Assembly (NCBI GenBank): GCA_033764875.1
Contig: JANRIO010000036.1
Coordinates: forward strand, 1-64,000
Length of the DNA stretch: 64,000 nucleotides
From: AWTP1-13 sp033764875
Lineage (GTDB): Bacteria > Pseudomonadota > Alphaproteobacteria > Rhizobiales > Hyphomicrobiaceae
Reading direction: 5' to 3'
Positions 44,460-53,592 of this stretch are shown in pieces. Under the pieces are notes generated by a model, which saw only the letters and a program-made list of their open reading frames with translations, did not search any database and was not told the DNA's origin. Each line of letters starts with the position of its first letter. The stretch's first letter is position 1. A program made the position numbers and the translations under genes.

Positions 44460-45991
44460 TCGAGGCGCTCCGGCATGTACTGCTCGCGGGCCAGGTTGCC
44501 GAAGCGCGTGAAGGCGGAATCGAACTGCAGCTGCACGGTGCCGACCGGTCCGTGACGCTGCTTGCCGATGATCACCTCGGCCTTGCCCGCGACCATCATC
44601 ATCTTCTGCTGCCAATCCTGGAACTCGGCCGTGCCCTCGGAAGGCTTGAGGCGCTCAACATAGTACTCTTCGCGGAAAACGAACATCACGACGTCGGCGT
44701 CCTGCTCGATGGAGCCGGATTCACGCAAGTCCGAAAGCTGCGGGCGCTTGTCCTCGCGGGCCTCGACCTGGCGCGACAGCTGGGAGAGGGCGATGATCGG
44801 CGTGTTCAGCTCCTTGGCCAGTGCCTTCAGGCCGGTGGTGATCTGGCTGACCTCCTGAACGCGATTCTGCGACGAGGAGCCGCCGTTGCCGGTGAGCAAC
44901 TGCAGGTAGTCGACAACCAGGAGGCCGAGGCCCTGCTGGCGCTTGAGCTTGCGGGCGCGGGCGGAAAGCTGGGCGATGGAGATGCCGCCGGTCTGGTCGA
45001 TGAACAGGGGGACCTCGCTCATCTCCTGGGCGACGCGGGCCAGCCGCTTGAACTCGTCGTCGCTGATCATGCCGCGGCGGATCTTCTCCGAGGCGATCTC
45101 GGCCTGCTCGGAAAGGATGCGGGTGGCGAGCTGCTCGGCCGACATCTCGAGCGAGAAGAAGCCGACGACGGCGCCGTCGTGCTTGACGTCGTCGGCGGGC
45201 AGATCGGCGTTGTCCTTCCACGAGCGCAGGCGGGCCTTGGCGACGTTGAAGGCGAGGTTGGTGGCGAGCGCCGTCTTGCCCATGGAGGGGCGGCCGGCGA
45301 GGATGATCAGGTCGGAGGACTGCAGACCGCCCATCTTCTGGTCGAGATCGCGCAGGCCGGTCGAGATGCCGGACAGGCCGCCGTCGCGCTGGTAGGCGAG
45401 GTTGGCCATCTCGACGGCGGTGGTCAGCGCCGTCTGGAAGCTCAGGAAGCCCTGGCCGTACTTGCCCTGCTCGGCAAGCGAGAACAGGCGCGCCTCGGCC
45501 TCCTCGATCTGCTCCTTGGGCGGGAAGTCGACGGGGGCGTCGTAGGCGGCATTCGCCATGTCCTCGCCGATCAGGATCAGGTGCCGGCGGATGGCGAGGT
45601 CGTAGATGGTGCGGCCGTAGTCGCGGGCGTTGATGATGGTCGCCGCATTGGCGGCCAGCTTGCCGAGGTACTGCGGCACGGTCAGGCCGGCGTCGATGGG
45701 CTCGGCGTTCTCGAAGAACGTGCGCAGCGTGATCGGCGTCGCCTGCTTGCCCGAGCCGATCAGCTTGGCCGCCGTCTCGTAGATCTGCTGGTGCAGGGGG
45801 TCGAAGAAATGGGACGCCTCCAGGAACTGCGAGACGCGGTCGTGCGCCTCGTTGTTGACGAGGATGGCGCCGAGCAGTGCCTGCTCGGCCTCGAGGTTGT
45901 GGGGAGCCTGGCGGAAGGGCAGCGCCTCGGGCTCGGCGGCGTGCTTCTGCAGGGCGTTGGCGGGGCGAGAGAGGCGTTGAGCGTCGGTCAT
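44456..45991 (-). CDS. dnaB: Replicative DNA helicase
   Basis: A 511-residue hexameric helicase. The N-terminal domain opens with PHNLEAEQALLGAIL. The RecA-like domain has Walker A GRPSMGKTAL, Walker B LLVVDYLQLLTG and SQLSRQVEAREDKRPQLSD. No intein is present. It unwinds DNA at the replication fork. It heads the dnaB-alr-radA-cvpA-purF run and is divergent from a GNAT gene across 184 bases. Confidence 0.97.
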   Translation of the reverse strand: MTDAQRLSRPANALQKHAAEPEALPFRQAPHNLEAEQALLGAILVNNEAHDRVSQFLEASHFFDPLHQQIYETAAKLIGSGKQATPITLRTFFENAEPIDAGLTVPQYLGKLAANAATIINARDYGRTIYDLAIRRHLILIGEDMANAAYDAPVDFPPKEQIEEAEARLFSLAEQGKYGQGFLSFQTALTTAVEMANLAYQRDGGLSGISTGLRDLDQKMGGLQSSDLIILAGRPSMGKTALATNLAFNVAKARLRSWKDNADLPADDVKHDGAVVGFFSLEMSAEQLATRILSEQAEIASEKIRRGMISDDEFKRLARVAQEMSEVPLFIDQTGGISIAQLSARARKLKRQQGLGLLVVDYLQLLTGNGGSSSQNRVQEVSQITTGLKALAKELNTPIIALSQLSRQVEAREDKRPQLSDLRESGSIEQDADVVMFVFREEYYVERLKPSEGTAEFQDWQQKMMMVAGKAEVIIGKQRHGPVGTVQLQFDSAFTRFGNLAREQYMPERLE

Positions 45992-46175
45992 GGGGGTGGC
46001 TTACCCGATTCCGCTCGGCGCGGCGGACGGCGGCCGGGCTTTGCACCGCTCCCCCCCGCTATCCACACAGCGCCGACCGTCCAGGGGAAATCGCTTCCCA
46101 GTGGCGAATCATCTCTCGACCGCGAGAGGGTTCCGCTAACATGCCCGCAATTGCAGGCCGGCGAGGGGGGGAAGC

Positions 46176-46613
46176 GTGAGGGTCAGACGGCTCGAGGCCA
46201 AGGACAAGCCAGAGTGGCTGGGCCTTTTCCGCGGCTATATCGACTTCTATGGCGCGGCAGTGCCCGCCGATGTGATCGAGCTGACGTGGACGCGGCTGAT
46301 GCATGCGGAGACGACTCATCTCGTCGGCCTCGTCGCGGCCGATGCCGAGGATCGGCCGTTCGGCATCGCGCACCTGCTGTTCCACATCTCGACGTGGTCA
46401 CCTACAACCTATTGCTACCTTGAGGATCTGTTCGTCGATCCGTCACACAGAGGGTCCGGGGCCGGCCGTGCTCTGGTCGAGGCGACATACGCCGAGGCCG
46501 ACAGCCGCGGCGCGACGCGCACCTACTGGATGACGCAGGAGGGCAACGCGACGGCGCGCGCGCTCTACGACCGGCTGGCGAGCAAGACCGCCTTCGTGCA
46601 GTATCGCCGCTGA
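46176..46613 (+). CDS. GNAT-family N-acetyltransferase
   Basis: A 145-residue protein. YLEDLFVDPSHRGSGAGRAL holds the acetyl-CoA pyrophosphate-binding R-G-x-G-x-G/A motif, and YWMTQEGNATARALYDRLA is the C-terminal block with the general-acid Tyr. The substrate, protein or small molecule, is unknown. The start is GTG 46176 after a strong GAGGGGGGGAAG site. Confidence 0.88.
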   Translation: MRVRRLEAKDKPEWLGLFRGYIDFYGAAVPADVIELTWTRLMHAETTHLVGLVAADAEDRPFGIAHLLFHISTWSPTTYCYLEDLFVDPSHRGSGAGRALVEATYAEADSRGATRTYWMTQEGNATARALYDRLASKTAFVQYRR

Positions 46614-46624
46614 GCCAGCGTCCG

Positions 46625-46648
46625 CTCTCCCCCGCTTCGCAGGGAGAG
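46625..46648 (+). terminator. Hairpin after the GNAT gene
   Basis: CTCTCCC at 46625 pairs with GGGAGAG at 46642 around a ten-base loop. It lies nine bases after the GNAT stop and 37 bases before the dehydrogenase start. There is no T tract; similar elements are dispersed in this order, so it may be a repeat used as a terminator. Confidence 0.45.
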
Positions 46649-46684
46649 GGAGCAGAAGGATATCACCTGAGAAAGGTCTACGGC

Positions 46685-47812
46685 ATGAAAACACGCGCCG
46701 CAGTCGCCGTCGAGAAGGGAAAGCCGCTGGAGATCCTGGAGGTGGACCTGGAGGGGCCGCGGGCCGGCGAGGTGCTGGTCGAGATCAAGGCGACGGGCAT
46801 CTGCCACACGGACGAGTTCACGCTGTCGGGGGCGGACCCCGAGGGCCTGTTCCCGGCGATTCTCGGGCACGAGGGCGCCGGCGTCGTGGTCGATGTCGGG
46901 GCGGGCGTCAGCAGCGTGAGGAAGGGCGACCACGTCATCCCGCTCTACACGCCCGAGTGCCGCACCTGCCCGTCGTGCCTGTCGCGCAAGACCAACCTGT
47001 GCACGGCGATCCGCGCCACGCAGGGCCAGGGCGTGATGCCGGACGGGACCTCGCGCTTCTCGCTCGAGGGGCGCAAGCTCTACCACTATATGGGCACATC
47101 CACCTTCTCGCAGTTCACGGTGCTGCCGGAGATCGCGGTGGCCAAGGTGCGCGAGGACGCCCCCTTCGACAAGATCTGCTACATCGGCTGCGGCGTGACG
47201 ACGGGGATCGGGGCCGTCATCAACACGGCCAAGGTGCAGGCCGGAGCCAAGGCCATCGTGTTCGGGCTCGGCGGCATCGGCCTCAACGTGCTGCAGGGGC
47301 TGAGGCTGGTGGGCGCCGACATGATCATCGGCGTCGACATCAATCCCGAGCGCAAGGCCTGGGGCGAGAAGTTCGGCATGACGCACTTCGTCAACCCGAA
47401 GGAGGTGGGCGGCGATCTCGTGGCGCACCTCGTCAACATGACCAAGTCGGGGGCCGACCAGATCGGCGGCGCCGACTACACCTTCGACTGCACCGGCAAC
47501 GTCACCGTGATGCGGCAGGCGCTCGAGGCGTGCCATCGCGGCTGGGGCGAGAGCATCGTCATCGGCGTGGCGGGAGCGGGCCAGGAGATCTCGACGCGGC
47601 CGTTCCAGCTCGTCACCGGGCGCGTCTGGAAGGGCACCGCCTTCGGCGGCGCGCGCGGGCGCACGGACGTGCCCAAGATCGTCGACTGGTACATGCAGGG
47701 CAAGATCCAGATCGACCCGATGATCACCCACACCCTGCCGCTCTCGGACATCAACAAGGGCTTCGATCTGATGCACGAGGGCAAGTCGATCCGATCCGTC
47801 GTCGTGTTCTGA
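46685..47812 (+). CDS. adhC: S-(hydroxymethyl)glutathione dehydrogenase (class III alcohol dehydrogenase)
   Basis: A 375-residue zinc enzyme. C40 (ATGICHTDEF), H62 and E63 (GHEGAG) bind the catalytic zinc; C92, C95, C98 and C106 bind the structural zinc. FGLGGIGLNVLQGLRLVGA is the NAD-binding fold. It oxidises S-hydroxymethylglutathione, removing formaldehyde, and also reduces S-nitrosoglutathione. The usual partner S-formylglutathione hydrolase is not adjacent; a penicillin-acylase family gene follows instead. AAAGG precedes the ATG. Confidence 0.95.
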   Translation: MKTRAAVAVEKGKPLEILEVDLEGPRAGEVLVEIKATGICHTDEFTLSGADPEGLFPAILGHEGAGVVVDVGAGVSSVRKGDHVIPLYTPECRTCPSCLSRKTNLCTAIRATQGQGVMPDGTSRFSLEGRKLYHYMGTSTFSQFTVLPEIAVAKVREDAPFDKICYIGCGVTTGIGAVINTAKVQAGAKAIVFGLGGIGLNVLQGLRLVGADMIIGVDINPERKAWGEKFGMTHFVNPKEVGGDLVAHLVNMTKSGADQIGGADYTFDCTGNVTVMRQALEACHRGWGESIVIGVAGAGQEISTRPFQLVTGRVWKGTAFGGARGRTDVPKIVDWYMQGKIQIDPMITHTLPLSDINKGFDLMHEGKSIRSVVVF

Positions 47813-47836
47813 TCGCGGAGAAGGCGGCGCGCGGCC

Positions 47837-50281
47837 ATGGCCAGGGTCTTGACGTGGATCTGGCGCATTGCGGCGGGCCTCGTCGTCCTCGTGCTGCTCC
47901 TTGCGTGGTCCGCCTACTTCGCGGCGCGCAACACGGTTCCGGCCGCCTCGGGGGCGCTTGCCGCGCGCGGCCTCGCCGGGCCGGTGCGGCTGGTGCGCGA
48001 CCGCGAGGGCGTGCCGCACGTGTTCGCCAAGTCGCTGGATGACGTGCTGTTCGGCATCGGCTTTGCGCACGCGCAGGATCGGCTGTGGCAGATGGAGCTG
48101 CAGCGGCGCGCGGTGGCCGGGCGGCTGTCGGAGATGCTCGGCCAGCGGACGCTGACGACCGACATCCTGATGCGCACGCTGGACCTGCGCGGCTACGCCG
48201 AGCGGGCGGTGTCGCACCTGCCCGAGGCCGCGCGCCGGCAGCTCGAGGCGTACGCGCGCGGCGTCAATGCCTATCTGGAGCGGCGCACCGGCCTGCTCGA
48301 GCCGCGCTGGCCGATCGAGCTCATGCTGCTCGGGGTCACGCCCGAGCCGTGGACGGTCGCGGATACCGTCTCGATCGTGAAGCTGATGGCGCTCAACCTG
48401 TCGACCAATCTCGGCGCGGAGACGCTGCGGCTGGCGCTTGCCGCGCAGGGCCTGACGCCGGCCGAGATCACGGACCTGATGCCGCCGGATGCCGCCGTCG
48501 CCCCGCCGCCGCTGCCGGACCTCGGGGCGCTCTATCCGATCCGCAAGACCGGTCCGGCCAAGCATGCGGCGATCCCCATGATCGGGGCGATGATCGGCGA
48601 CGGGGCCTCCAACAACTGGGTGGTCGCGGGGGCCAAGACGAAGAGCGGCAAGCCGCTCCTCGCCAACGATCCGCACCTGCGCCTGTCGGCGCCCTCGATC
48701 TGGTATCTGGCGCACTACGCGCTCGAGCAGGACGGCGGCCGGCAGATGAACGCGGTCGGGGCGACACTACCCGGCGTGCCGCACATTGTCATCGGGCGCA
48801 GCGACACGCTCGCGTGGGGCTTCACCAACACGGGCGCCGACGTGCAGGACCTGTTCGTCGAGAAGCTGAACCCGGACAATCCCAAGGAGTACCTGACGCC
48901 CGAGGGATGGCGGGCGTTCGAGACCGCGCGCGTGGCGATCAAGGTCAGGGGCGGGGCCGAGCACGTGATCGAGCGGCGCTGGACACGGCACGGGCCGGTG
49001 ATGCCGGACTTCTTCCGCGGGCTCGGCGCGGCGCTGGGCCCGGGGTACGTGGCGGCGCTGGGGTGGACGGCGCTGGTCGACGACGACGCCACGGTGAGCG
49101 CGGGGCTCGATTGGCAGCACGCGCGCAGCGTCGAGGACTTCTTCGCGCTGATGGCCCCCTACCAGGTGCCCATGCAGAGCATGGTGGTGGCGGACACGGA
49201 GGGCAACATCGGGCTGATCGCGCCCGGCACGGTGCCGGTGCGGGACCCGGCCAATGCCGTCGCCGGGCGCGCGCCGGTGCCCGGCTGGGACGCCGTGTAC
49301 GACTGGAAGGGCTTCATCCCGGCCGATCGGCTGCCGCGGACGCAGAATCCTCCCGCCGGCGCCATCGGGACCTCGAACGCGCGCATGGTGCCGCCGGACT
49401 ATCCGTTCCTGCTGACGAACGACTGGGATCCGCCGTTCCGGCAGCAGCGCCTCGAGCGGCTCATCCTCGAGCGGGGCGAGCACGACATCGAGAGCATGAA
49501 GGCGGCGCAGGCCGACGTGCTGTCGCCGGCGGTGGAGCGTCTGCAGGCCCTGATGATCGCCGCCGCGCAGGCCGGCGCAGGCGTCGACAACGGCATGCTC
49601 GACCAGCTGACGGCCTGGGACGGGCGGCAGCGGGCGGATGCCGCGGAGCCGCTGATCTATGCAGCCTGGGTGCGCGAGGCGGTGCGCGGCATCTTCGCGG
49701 ACGAGCTTGGCGGGGCCTTCGAGCTCTACTTCGGCGGCCGCGCCGCGGCGCTGATCGGCGTGCTGGAGGGCAAGGCGAAGGGGCGGGACTGGTGCGACGA
49801 CCGGCGCACCAAGGAGCACGAGAGCTGCGCCCAGGTGCTGGCGGATGCGCTGTCGCGCGCGCTGAAGGGGCTCGAGGCCCGCTTCGGGCCGGACCGGGCC
49901 AAGTGGCGCTGGGGGCAGGCGCACGCGGCGCTGGCCGAGCATCGCCCGTTCGGGCTGGTGCCGTATCTGGCACCGTTTTTCGACGTCGTCGTGCCGAGCC
50001 CCGGCGGCGACGACACGCTCAACCGCGGCATGATGGAGTACGGGGGCGAGCAGCCCTTCGCCAACCGGCACGCGTCGAGCTTCCGCGGCATCTATGACCT
50101 GAGCAATCTCGACCGGTCGCTGTACATGCACACGACCGGGCAGTCGGGCAATCCGCTGTCGCCGCACTACCGCTCGCTGGCGGAGCGCTGGGCGCGCGTG
50201 GAGTACATCGAGATCCCGACGCGGGCGGAGGCGATCGCGGCCACGGCCGCGGGCACGTGGGTGCTGACGCCGGCGCCCTAG
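47837..50281 (+). CDS. Penicillin-acylase family N-terminal-nucleophile hydrolase
   Basis: An 814-residue precursor. Residues 8-30 form a membrane or signal segment (IAAGLVVLVLLLAWSAYF). DREGVPHVFAKSLDDVLFGIGFAHAQDRLWQME is represented by its core GVPHVFAKS and HAQDRLWQME, the alpha-chain signature. GDGASNNWVVAG near residue 258 holds the Ser that becomes the beta-chain N-terminus after self-cleavage. Family members cleave penicillins, acyl-homoserine lactones or other amides; the substrate is unknown. Its stop shares CTAG with the convergent regulator gene. Confidence 0.9.
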   Translation: MARVLTWIWRIAAGLVVLVLLLAWSAYFAARNTVPAASGALAARGLAGPVRLVRDREGVPHVFAKSLDDVLFGIGFAHAQDRLWQMELQRRAVAGRLSEMLGQRTLTTDILMRTLDLRGYAERAVSHLPEAARRQLEAYARGVNAYLERRTGLLEPRWPIELMLLGVTPEPWTVADTVSIVKLMALNLSTNLGAETLRLALAAQGLTPAEITDLMPPDAAVAPPPLPDLGALYPIRKTGPAKHAAIPMIGAMIGDGASNNWVVAGAKTKSGKPLLANDPHLRLSAPSIWYLAHYALEQDGGRQMNAVGATLPGVPHIVIGRSDTLAWGFTNTGADVQDLFVEKLNPDNPKEYLTPEGWRAFETARVAIKVRGGAEHVIERRWTRHGPVMPDFFRGLGAALGPGYVAALGWTALVDDDATVSAGLDWQHARSVEDFFALMAPYQVPMQSMVVADTEGNIGLIAPGTVPVRDPANAVAGRAPVPGWDAVYDWKGFIPADRLPRTQNPPAGAIGTSNARMVPPDYPFLLTNDWDPPFRQQRLERLILERGEHDIESMKAAQADVLSPAVERLQALMIAAAQAGAGVDNGMLDQLTAWDGRQRADAAEPLIYAAWVREAVRGIFADELGGAFELYFGGRAAALIGVLEGKAKGRDWCDDRRTKEHESCAQVLADALSRALKGLEARFGPDRAKWRWGQAHAALAEHRPFGLVPYLAPFFDVVVPSPGGDDTLNRGMMEYGGEQPFANRHASSFRGIYDLSNLDRSLYMHTTGQSGNPLSPHYRSLAERWARVEYIEIPTRAEAIAATAAGTWVLTPAP

Positions 50282-50805
50282 AAATCCAGGGGCGCGTTGT
50301 CGACGACCTCTTTCATGACGAAGAAGGTGCGGGTCTGGCGCACGCCCGGCAGCGCGATCAGAAGCTCGCCGTGCAAACGATTGAAGTCGGCGATGTCGCG
50401 GACGCGGACCTTGAGGAAGAAGTCGAAGTCGCCGGCCACCAGATGGCAGTCGAGGACCATGCGCAGGCGGCGGACGGCGGCCTCGAAGGCGGCGAAACTC
50501 TCCGGCGTCGAGCGGTCGAGGACGACGCCGACGATGACGAGGGTGGCGCGGGCGACGCGGGCCGGCGCGATCTCGGCCCGCACGGCGCGGATGTAGCCGT
50601 CGGCGAACAGGCGCTGCGTGCGCCGGTGGCAGGTGGCGGGGCTGACGTGCACGGCTTTGGCGATGTCGGCGTTGCTGGCGCGGCCGTCGCGCTGCAGGTG
50701 CTGCAGGATGCGGCGGTCGACGCGGTCGAGCCCATCGATTTTGAGCGCGGAGGGTGTGGAAGGATGTTCCGCGTTCTTGGATATGGATGAAGGTTTCTTT
50801 CGCAT
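50278..50805 (-). CDS. acdR: Lrp-family regulator, probable AcdR
   Basis: A 175-residue protein. LDRVDRRILQHLQRDGRASN, IAKAVHVSPATCHRRTQRLF is the DNA-binding domain, and VAGDFDFFLKVRVRDIADF belongs to the RAM ligand domain. Residues 1-25 are a polar extension. In several proteobacteria the Lrp-type AcdR is encoded divergently from acdS and switches it on when ACC is present. The same arrangement here supports the name. The exact start is uncertain because ATG 50805 has only a weak ribosome site. Confidence 0.83.
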   Translation of the reverse strand: MRKKPSSISKNAEHPSTPSALKIDGLDRVDRRILQHLQRDGRASNADIAKAVHVSPATCHRRTQRLFADGYIRAVRAEIAPARVARATLVIVGVVLDRSTPESFAAFEAAVRRLRMVLDCHLVAGDFDFFLKVRVRDIADFNRLHGELLIALPGVRQTRTFFVMKEVVDNAPLDF

Positions 50806-50910
50806 CTGTCGCGTGTAGCCTTTGTTCTGGCTCAGGCGCCTCTCGCATTTGGGAGCACCTTGCGGGAGCCATTTGCTAGAGTCCAGGCGGATCTGCAACC
50901 CGGAGGCCTC
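50806..50910. promoter_or_regulatory. acdR-acdS divergent control region
   Basis: These 105 bases separate the two start codons and must carry both promoters. An AcdR (Lrp) site is expected here by analogy with characterised acd loci. I could not point to a clear palindrome or sigma-70 boxes. A strong GGAGG ribosome site for acdS lies at 50902-50906. Confidence 0.6.
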
Positions 50911-51930
50911 ATGCTGCGGCTCGACAAGTTCCCCCGCTACCCGCTCACGTTCGGACCCACGCCCATCGAGCACCTGCCGCGGATGAGCGCGGCGCTCGGC
51001 GGCGGTGTCGAGATCTGGGCCAAGCGCGACGACTGCAACTCGGGGCTGGCTTTCGGCGGCAACAAGCTGCGCAAGCTCGAGTACATCGTGCCCGACGCCA
51101 TCGCGTCCAACGCCGACACGCTCGTCTCGATCGGCGGGGTGCAGTCCAACCACACGCGCATGGTGGCGGCGACCGCGGCCAAGATCGGCATGAAGTGCGT
51201 CGTCATCCAGGAGAGCTGGGTGCCGCACGAGGACGCCGTCTACGACCGCGTGGGCAACATCCTGCTGACGCGCCTGATGGGCGCCGACAGCCGCATTGTG
51301 CCCGACGGCTTCGACATCGGCATCCGCAAGAGCTGGGAGGAGGCGATCCAGTCGGTGAAGGATGCCGGCGGCAAGCCCTACGCGATCCCGGCGGGGGCCT
51401 CCGTGCACAAGCTGGGCGGGCTCGGCTATGTGGGCTTTGCCGAGGAGGTGCGGGCGCAGGAGGCGCAGATGAAGATCCGCTTCGACTACATCATCGTGTG
51501 CGTGGTGACGGGGTCGACGCAGGCCGGCATGATCGTGGGGTTTGCCGCCGACGACCGGGCGCACCGGGTGATCGGCATCGACGCCTCGGGCACGCCGGCG
51601 CAGCTGCGGCCGCAGGTGCGCCAGATCGTCGACAGCACGGCGGAGCTGGTCGAGCTCGGCCGCCCGGTGCGGGACGAGGAGATCGTGATCCTGGAGGACT
51701 ACGCCTATCCGGCCTACGGCGTGCCGAGCCACGAGACCAACGAGGCGATCCGGTTTGCGGCGCGCACCGAGGCGATGATCACGGACCCGGTCTACGAGGG
51801 CAAGTCCATGCAGGGCATGATGGACCTGGTGAAGAAGGGCTACTTCCCGAAGGGCTCCAAGATCCTCTACGCGCACCTGGGCGGGGCGCCGGCGTTGAAC
51901 GGCTACAGCTACACCTATCGCAACGGCTGA
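50911..51930 (+). CDS. acdS: 1-Aminocyclopropane-1-carboxylate deaminase
   Basis: A 339-residue PLP enzyme that splits ACC, the plant ethylene precursor, into 2-oxobutyrate and ammonia. Lys52 in FGGNKLRKLEY binds PLP. E296 in DPVYEGKSMQG and L323 in LYAHLGG match, with a one-residue offset, the Glu295 and Leu322 that separate true ACC deaminases from D-cysteine desulfhydrases, which carry Thr at both. SIGGVQSNHTRMVAA and PDGFDIGIRKSWEEA are further ACC-deaminase blocks. GGAGG precedes ATG 50911. The divergent Lrp gene is its likely activator. Confidence 0.93.
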   Translation: MLRLDKFPRYPLTFGPTPIEHLPRMSAALGGGVEIWAKRDDCNSGLAFGGNKLRKLEYIVPDAIASNADTLVSIGGVQSNHTRMVAATAAKIGMKCVVIQESWVPHEDAVYDRVGNILLTRLMGADSRIVPDGFDIGIRKSWEEAIQSVKDAGGKPYAIPAGASVHKLGGLGYVGFAEEVRAQEAQMKIRFDYIIVCVVTGSTQAGMIVGFAADDRAHRVIGIDASGTPAQLRPQVRQIVDSTAELVELGRPVRDEEIVILEDYAYPAYGVPSHETNEAIRFAARTEAMITDPVYEGKSMQGMMDLVKKGYFPKGSKILYAHLGGAPALNGYSYTYRNG

Positions 51931-51953
51931 GGTCGGCGCCTGGCTGCGAGGCC

Positions 51954-53575
51954 TCAGGCCGGCGCCGCGCGCGCCGTGCGCAGGCGGTGAAGCTCATCGA
52001 GCCAGAACACGCCGCCGAGGCCCACGAAGGCAAGGTTCACGAAATACAGGTTGAAGGCATAGCGGCGGATGTCGAAGGAGTGCGAGACGCCGATGACCGC
52101 GTGGTGGGCGAGGATCACGAGCAGCGGCAGGGCGAGGTAGAGGAGGAAGGCGCGGCGGCGGCCGGCATCCCACGCGCGCCAGCGGACGGCGGGCAGCGCC
52201 AGCGTCGCCAGCGTCACGGCGAAGTAGGCGATGGCGTGCGTCCAGAACAGCACCGCGAGGGCGGCGTTGACGGCCTGGCCCAAGAGCGTGGTGCGGACGC
52301 GCTGAGGATCATTGAGCGGGCCGGTGGCAATGGGGCTGGTGCCCGCCAGGAAGCCAGGGGCGCGGGCCTCGAGCTTGGCGGCCTCGGCAAAGTGGGGCGT
52401 GTGGATGGCGAACATGTCGAAGGTCTTCTCCACGCCCAGCACGACCTGCCGCAGCAGCATTGCGAGGAAGGGAGCGGGATCGCGCGCAAGCGCCTGCAGG
52501 TAGGCCTCGATGTAGAAGCGGCGCTGGCCGTCGCGATCGGGAAAGGCCTGAGCGACGCGGGCGTGGAAGGCGGCGTTATACATGCAGTGGTCGCCGTCGA
52601 AGCCCTGCGCCTTCCAGGGCGCGGCGTCGCTGTCCTGGAGCGCGCGCATGGTCTGGCGCAGGTCGGCGTGGTGCTGCGCGGATGCGGCAAGCCGCATGTC
52701 CGGCGACTTGGCGAGCGCGGCGTTGATCAGGGGAAGCCGGTTGCAGAAGATGCTGCGCGCGCCGAACATCGCGGCGGCATCCGCGTGTGCCCGGTCGAGC
52801 TGCCGCTCGGGCCACAGCGCGAGGCCGAAGGCCAGCAGCGGCAGGCAGGGCAGCAATAGCGCCGCGGCGCGCCCGGACGCGGAGCGCTGCCGGCGCCACG
52901 CCAGCCAGCCGATCCGCAGGGCGACGAGCAGGGCGAGCGCCGGCCCGGCGAACAGCCATGCGGCTTCAGGAGCATGGGCAGCGCGCAGGCGAGGGCAGCG
53001 AGCACGGCCTCGAGGAGACCGCGCCAACTCAACGCCTCGGCGCGGAGCACGCGATGCACACCGACGAGGCTCAGCAGGGCGAGCGTCGCGAACAGGATCT
53101 CGGGCAGCATGGCGGCGATGAAGTTGTGCAGGGCGCTGTAGCTTGCGGCCGCGCAGAGCCACAGCGGAAGGGCCGTGCGGGCGGCGCGCGCCAGCGCCGG
53201 CTCGGCGGACACCAGGGCGGGAAGGGCCGCGCGGCAATGGTGGAACAGCAGGACGAGGGCGCACGCGGCGGCCAGGGCCTGGACAAGCACCATCGCCAGG
53301 GCCGGCCTCGGCAGCAGCGTGATGGCGGCGAGGACGGCTGGATAGCCGAGCGCGCGCGAGGCCGAGCGTTGGTATCCGCCGTCGCTGAGCAAGCTCAGGC
53401 CCTGGGCGAGGTAGCCGGCGCTGTCGGGGTAGTAGAGGAAGGGAACGCCGGCGCCGTAGTAGACGGCCAGAACGAGCAGGACGAGGGCCGCCCCGGCGAC
53501 GCTGCCGGTGTGGCCGCGCAGGCGCCAGAGCGCGCGATGCGGCCGGGCATCGGCCGCTGGCTGCGAGACGTGCAT
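51954..53575 (-). pseudogene. GT-C type membrane glycosyltransferase, broken by a one-base frameshift
   Basis: Two overlapping minus-strand frames make one protein. The first (from ATG 53575) has FLYYPDSAGYLAQGLSLL, an Asp in the first extracytoplasmic loop as in GT-C enzymes, and several membrane helices up to ALPMLLKP. The second continues AWLFAGPALALLVALRIGW to the stop at 51954. Restoring one C in a CC run at 52961-52963 rejoins them into about 540 residues. Either the gene is inactive or the base is a sequence error. It follows the GT2 gene by 17 bases. Confidence 0.8.
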
Positions 53576-53592
53576 GGGCGCTCGCAGGCCGC

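Noticed and set aside
50911..51930. D-cysteine desulfhydrase as the identity of the acdS product
   Set aside because: That enzyme has Thr where this one has Glu296 and Leu323.
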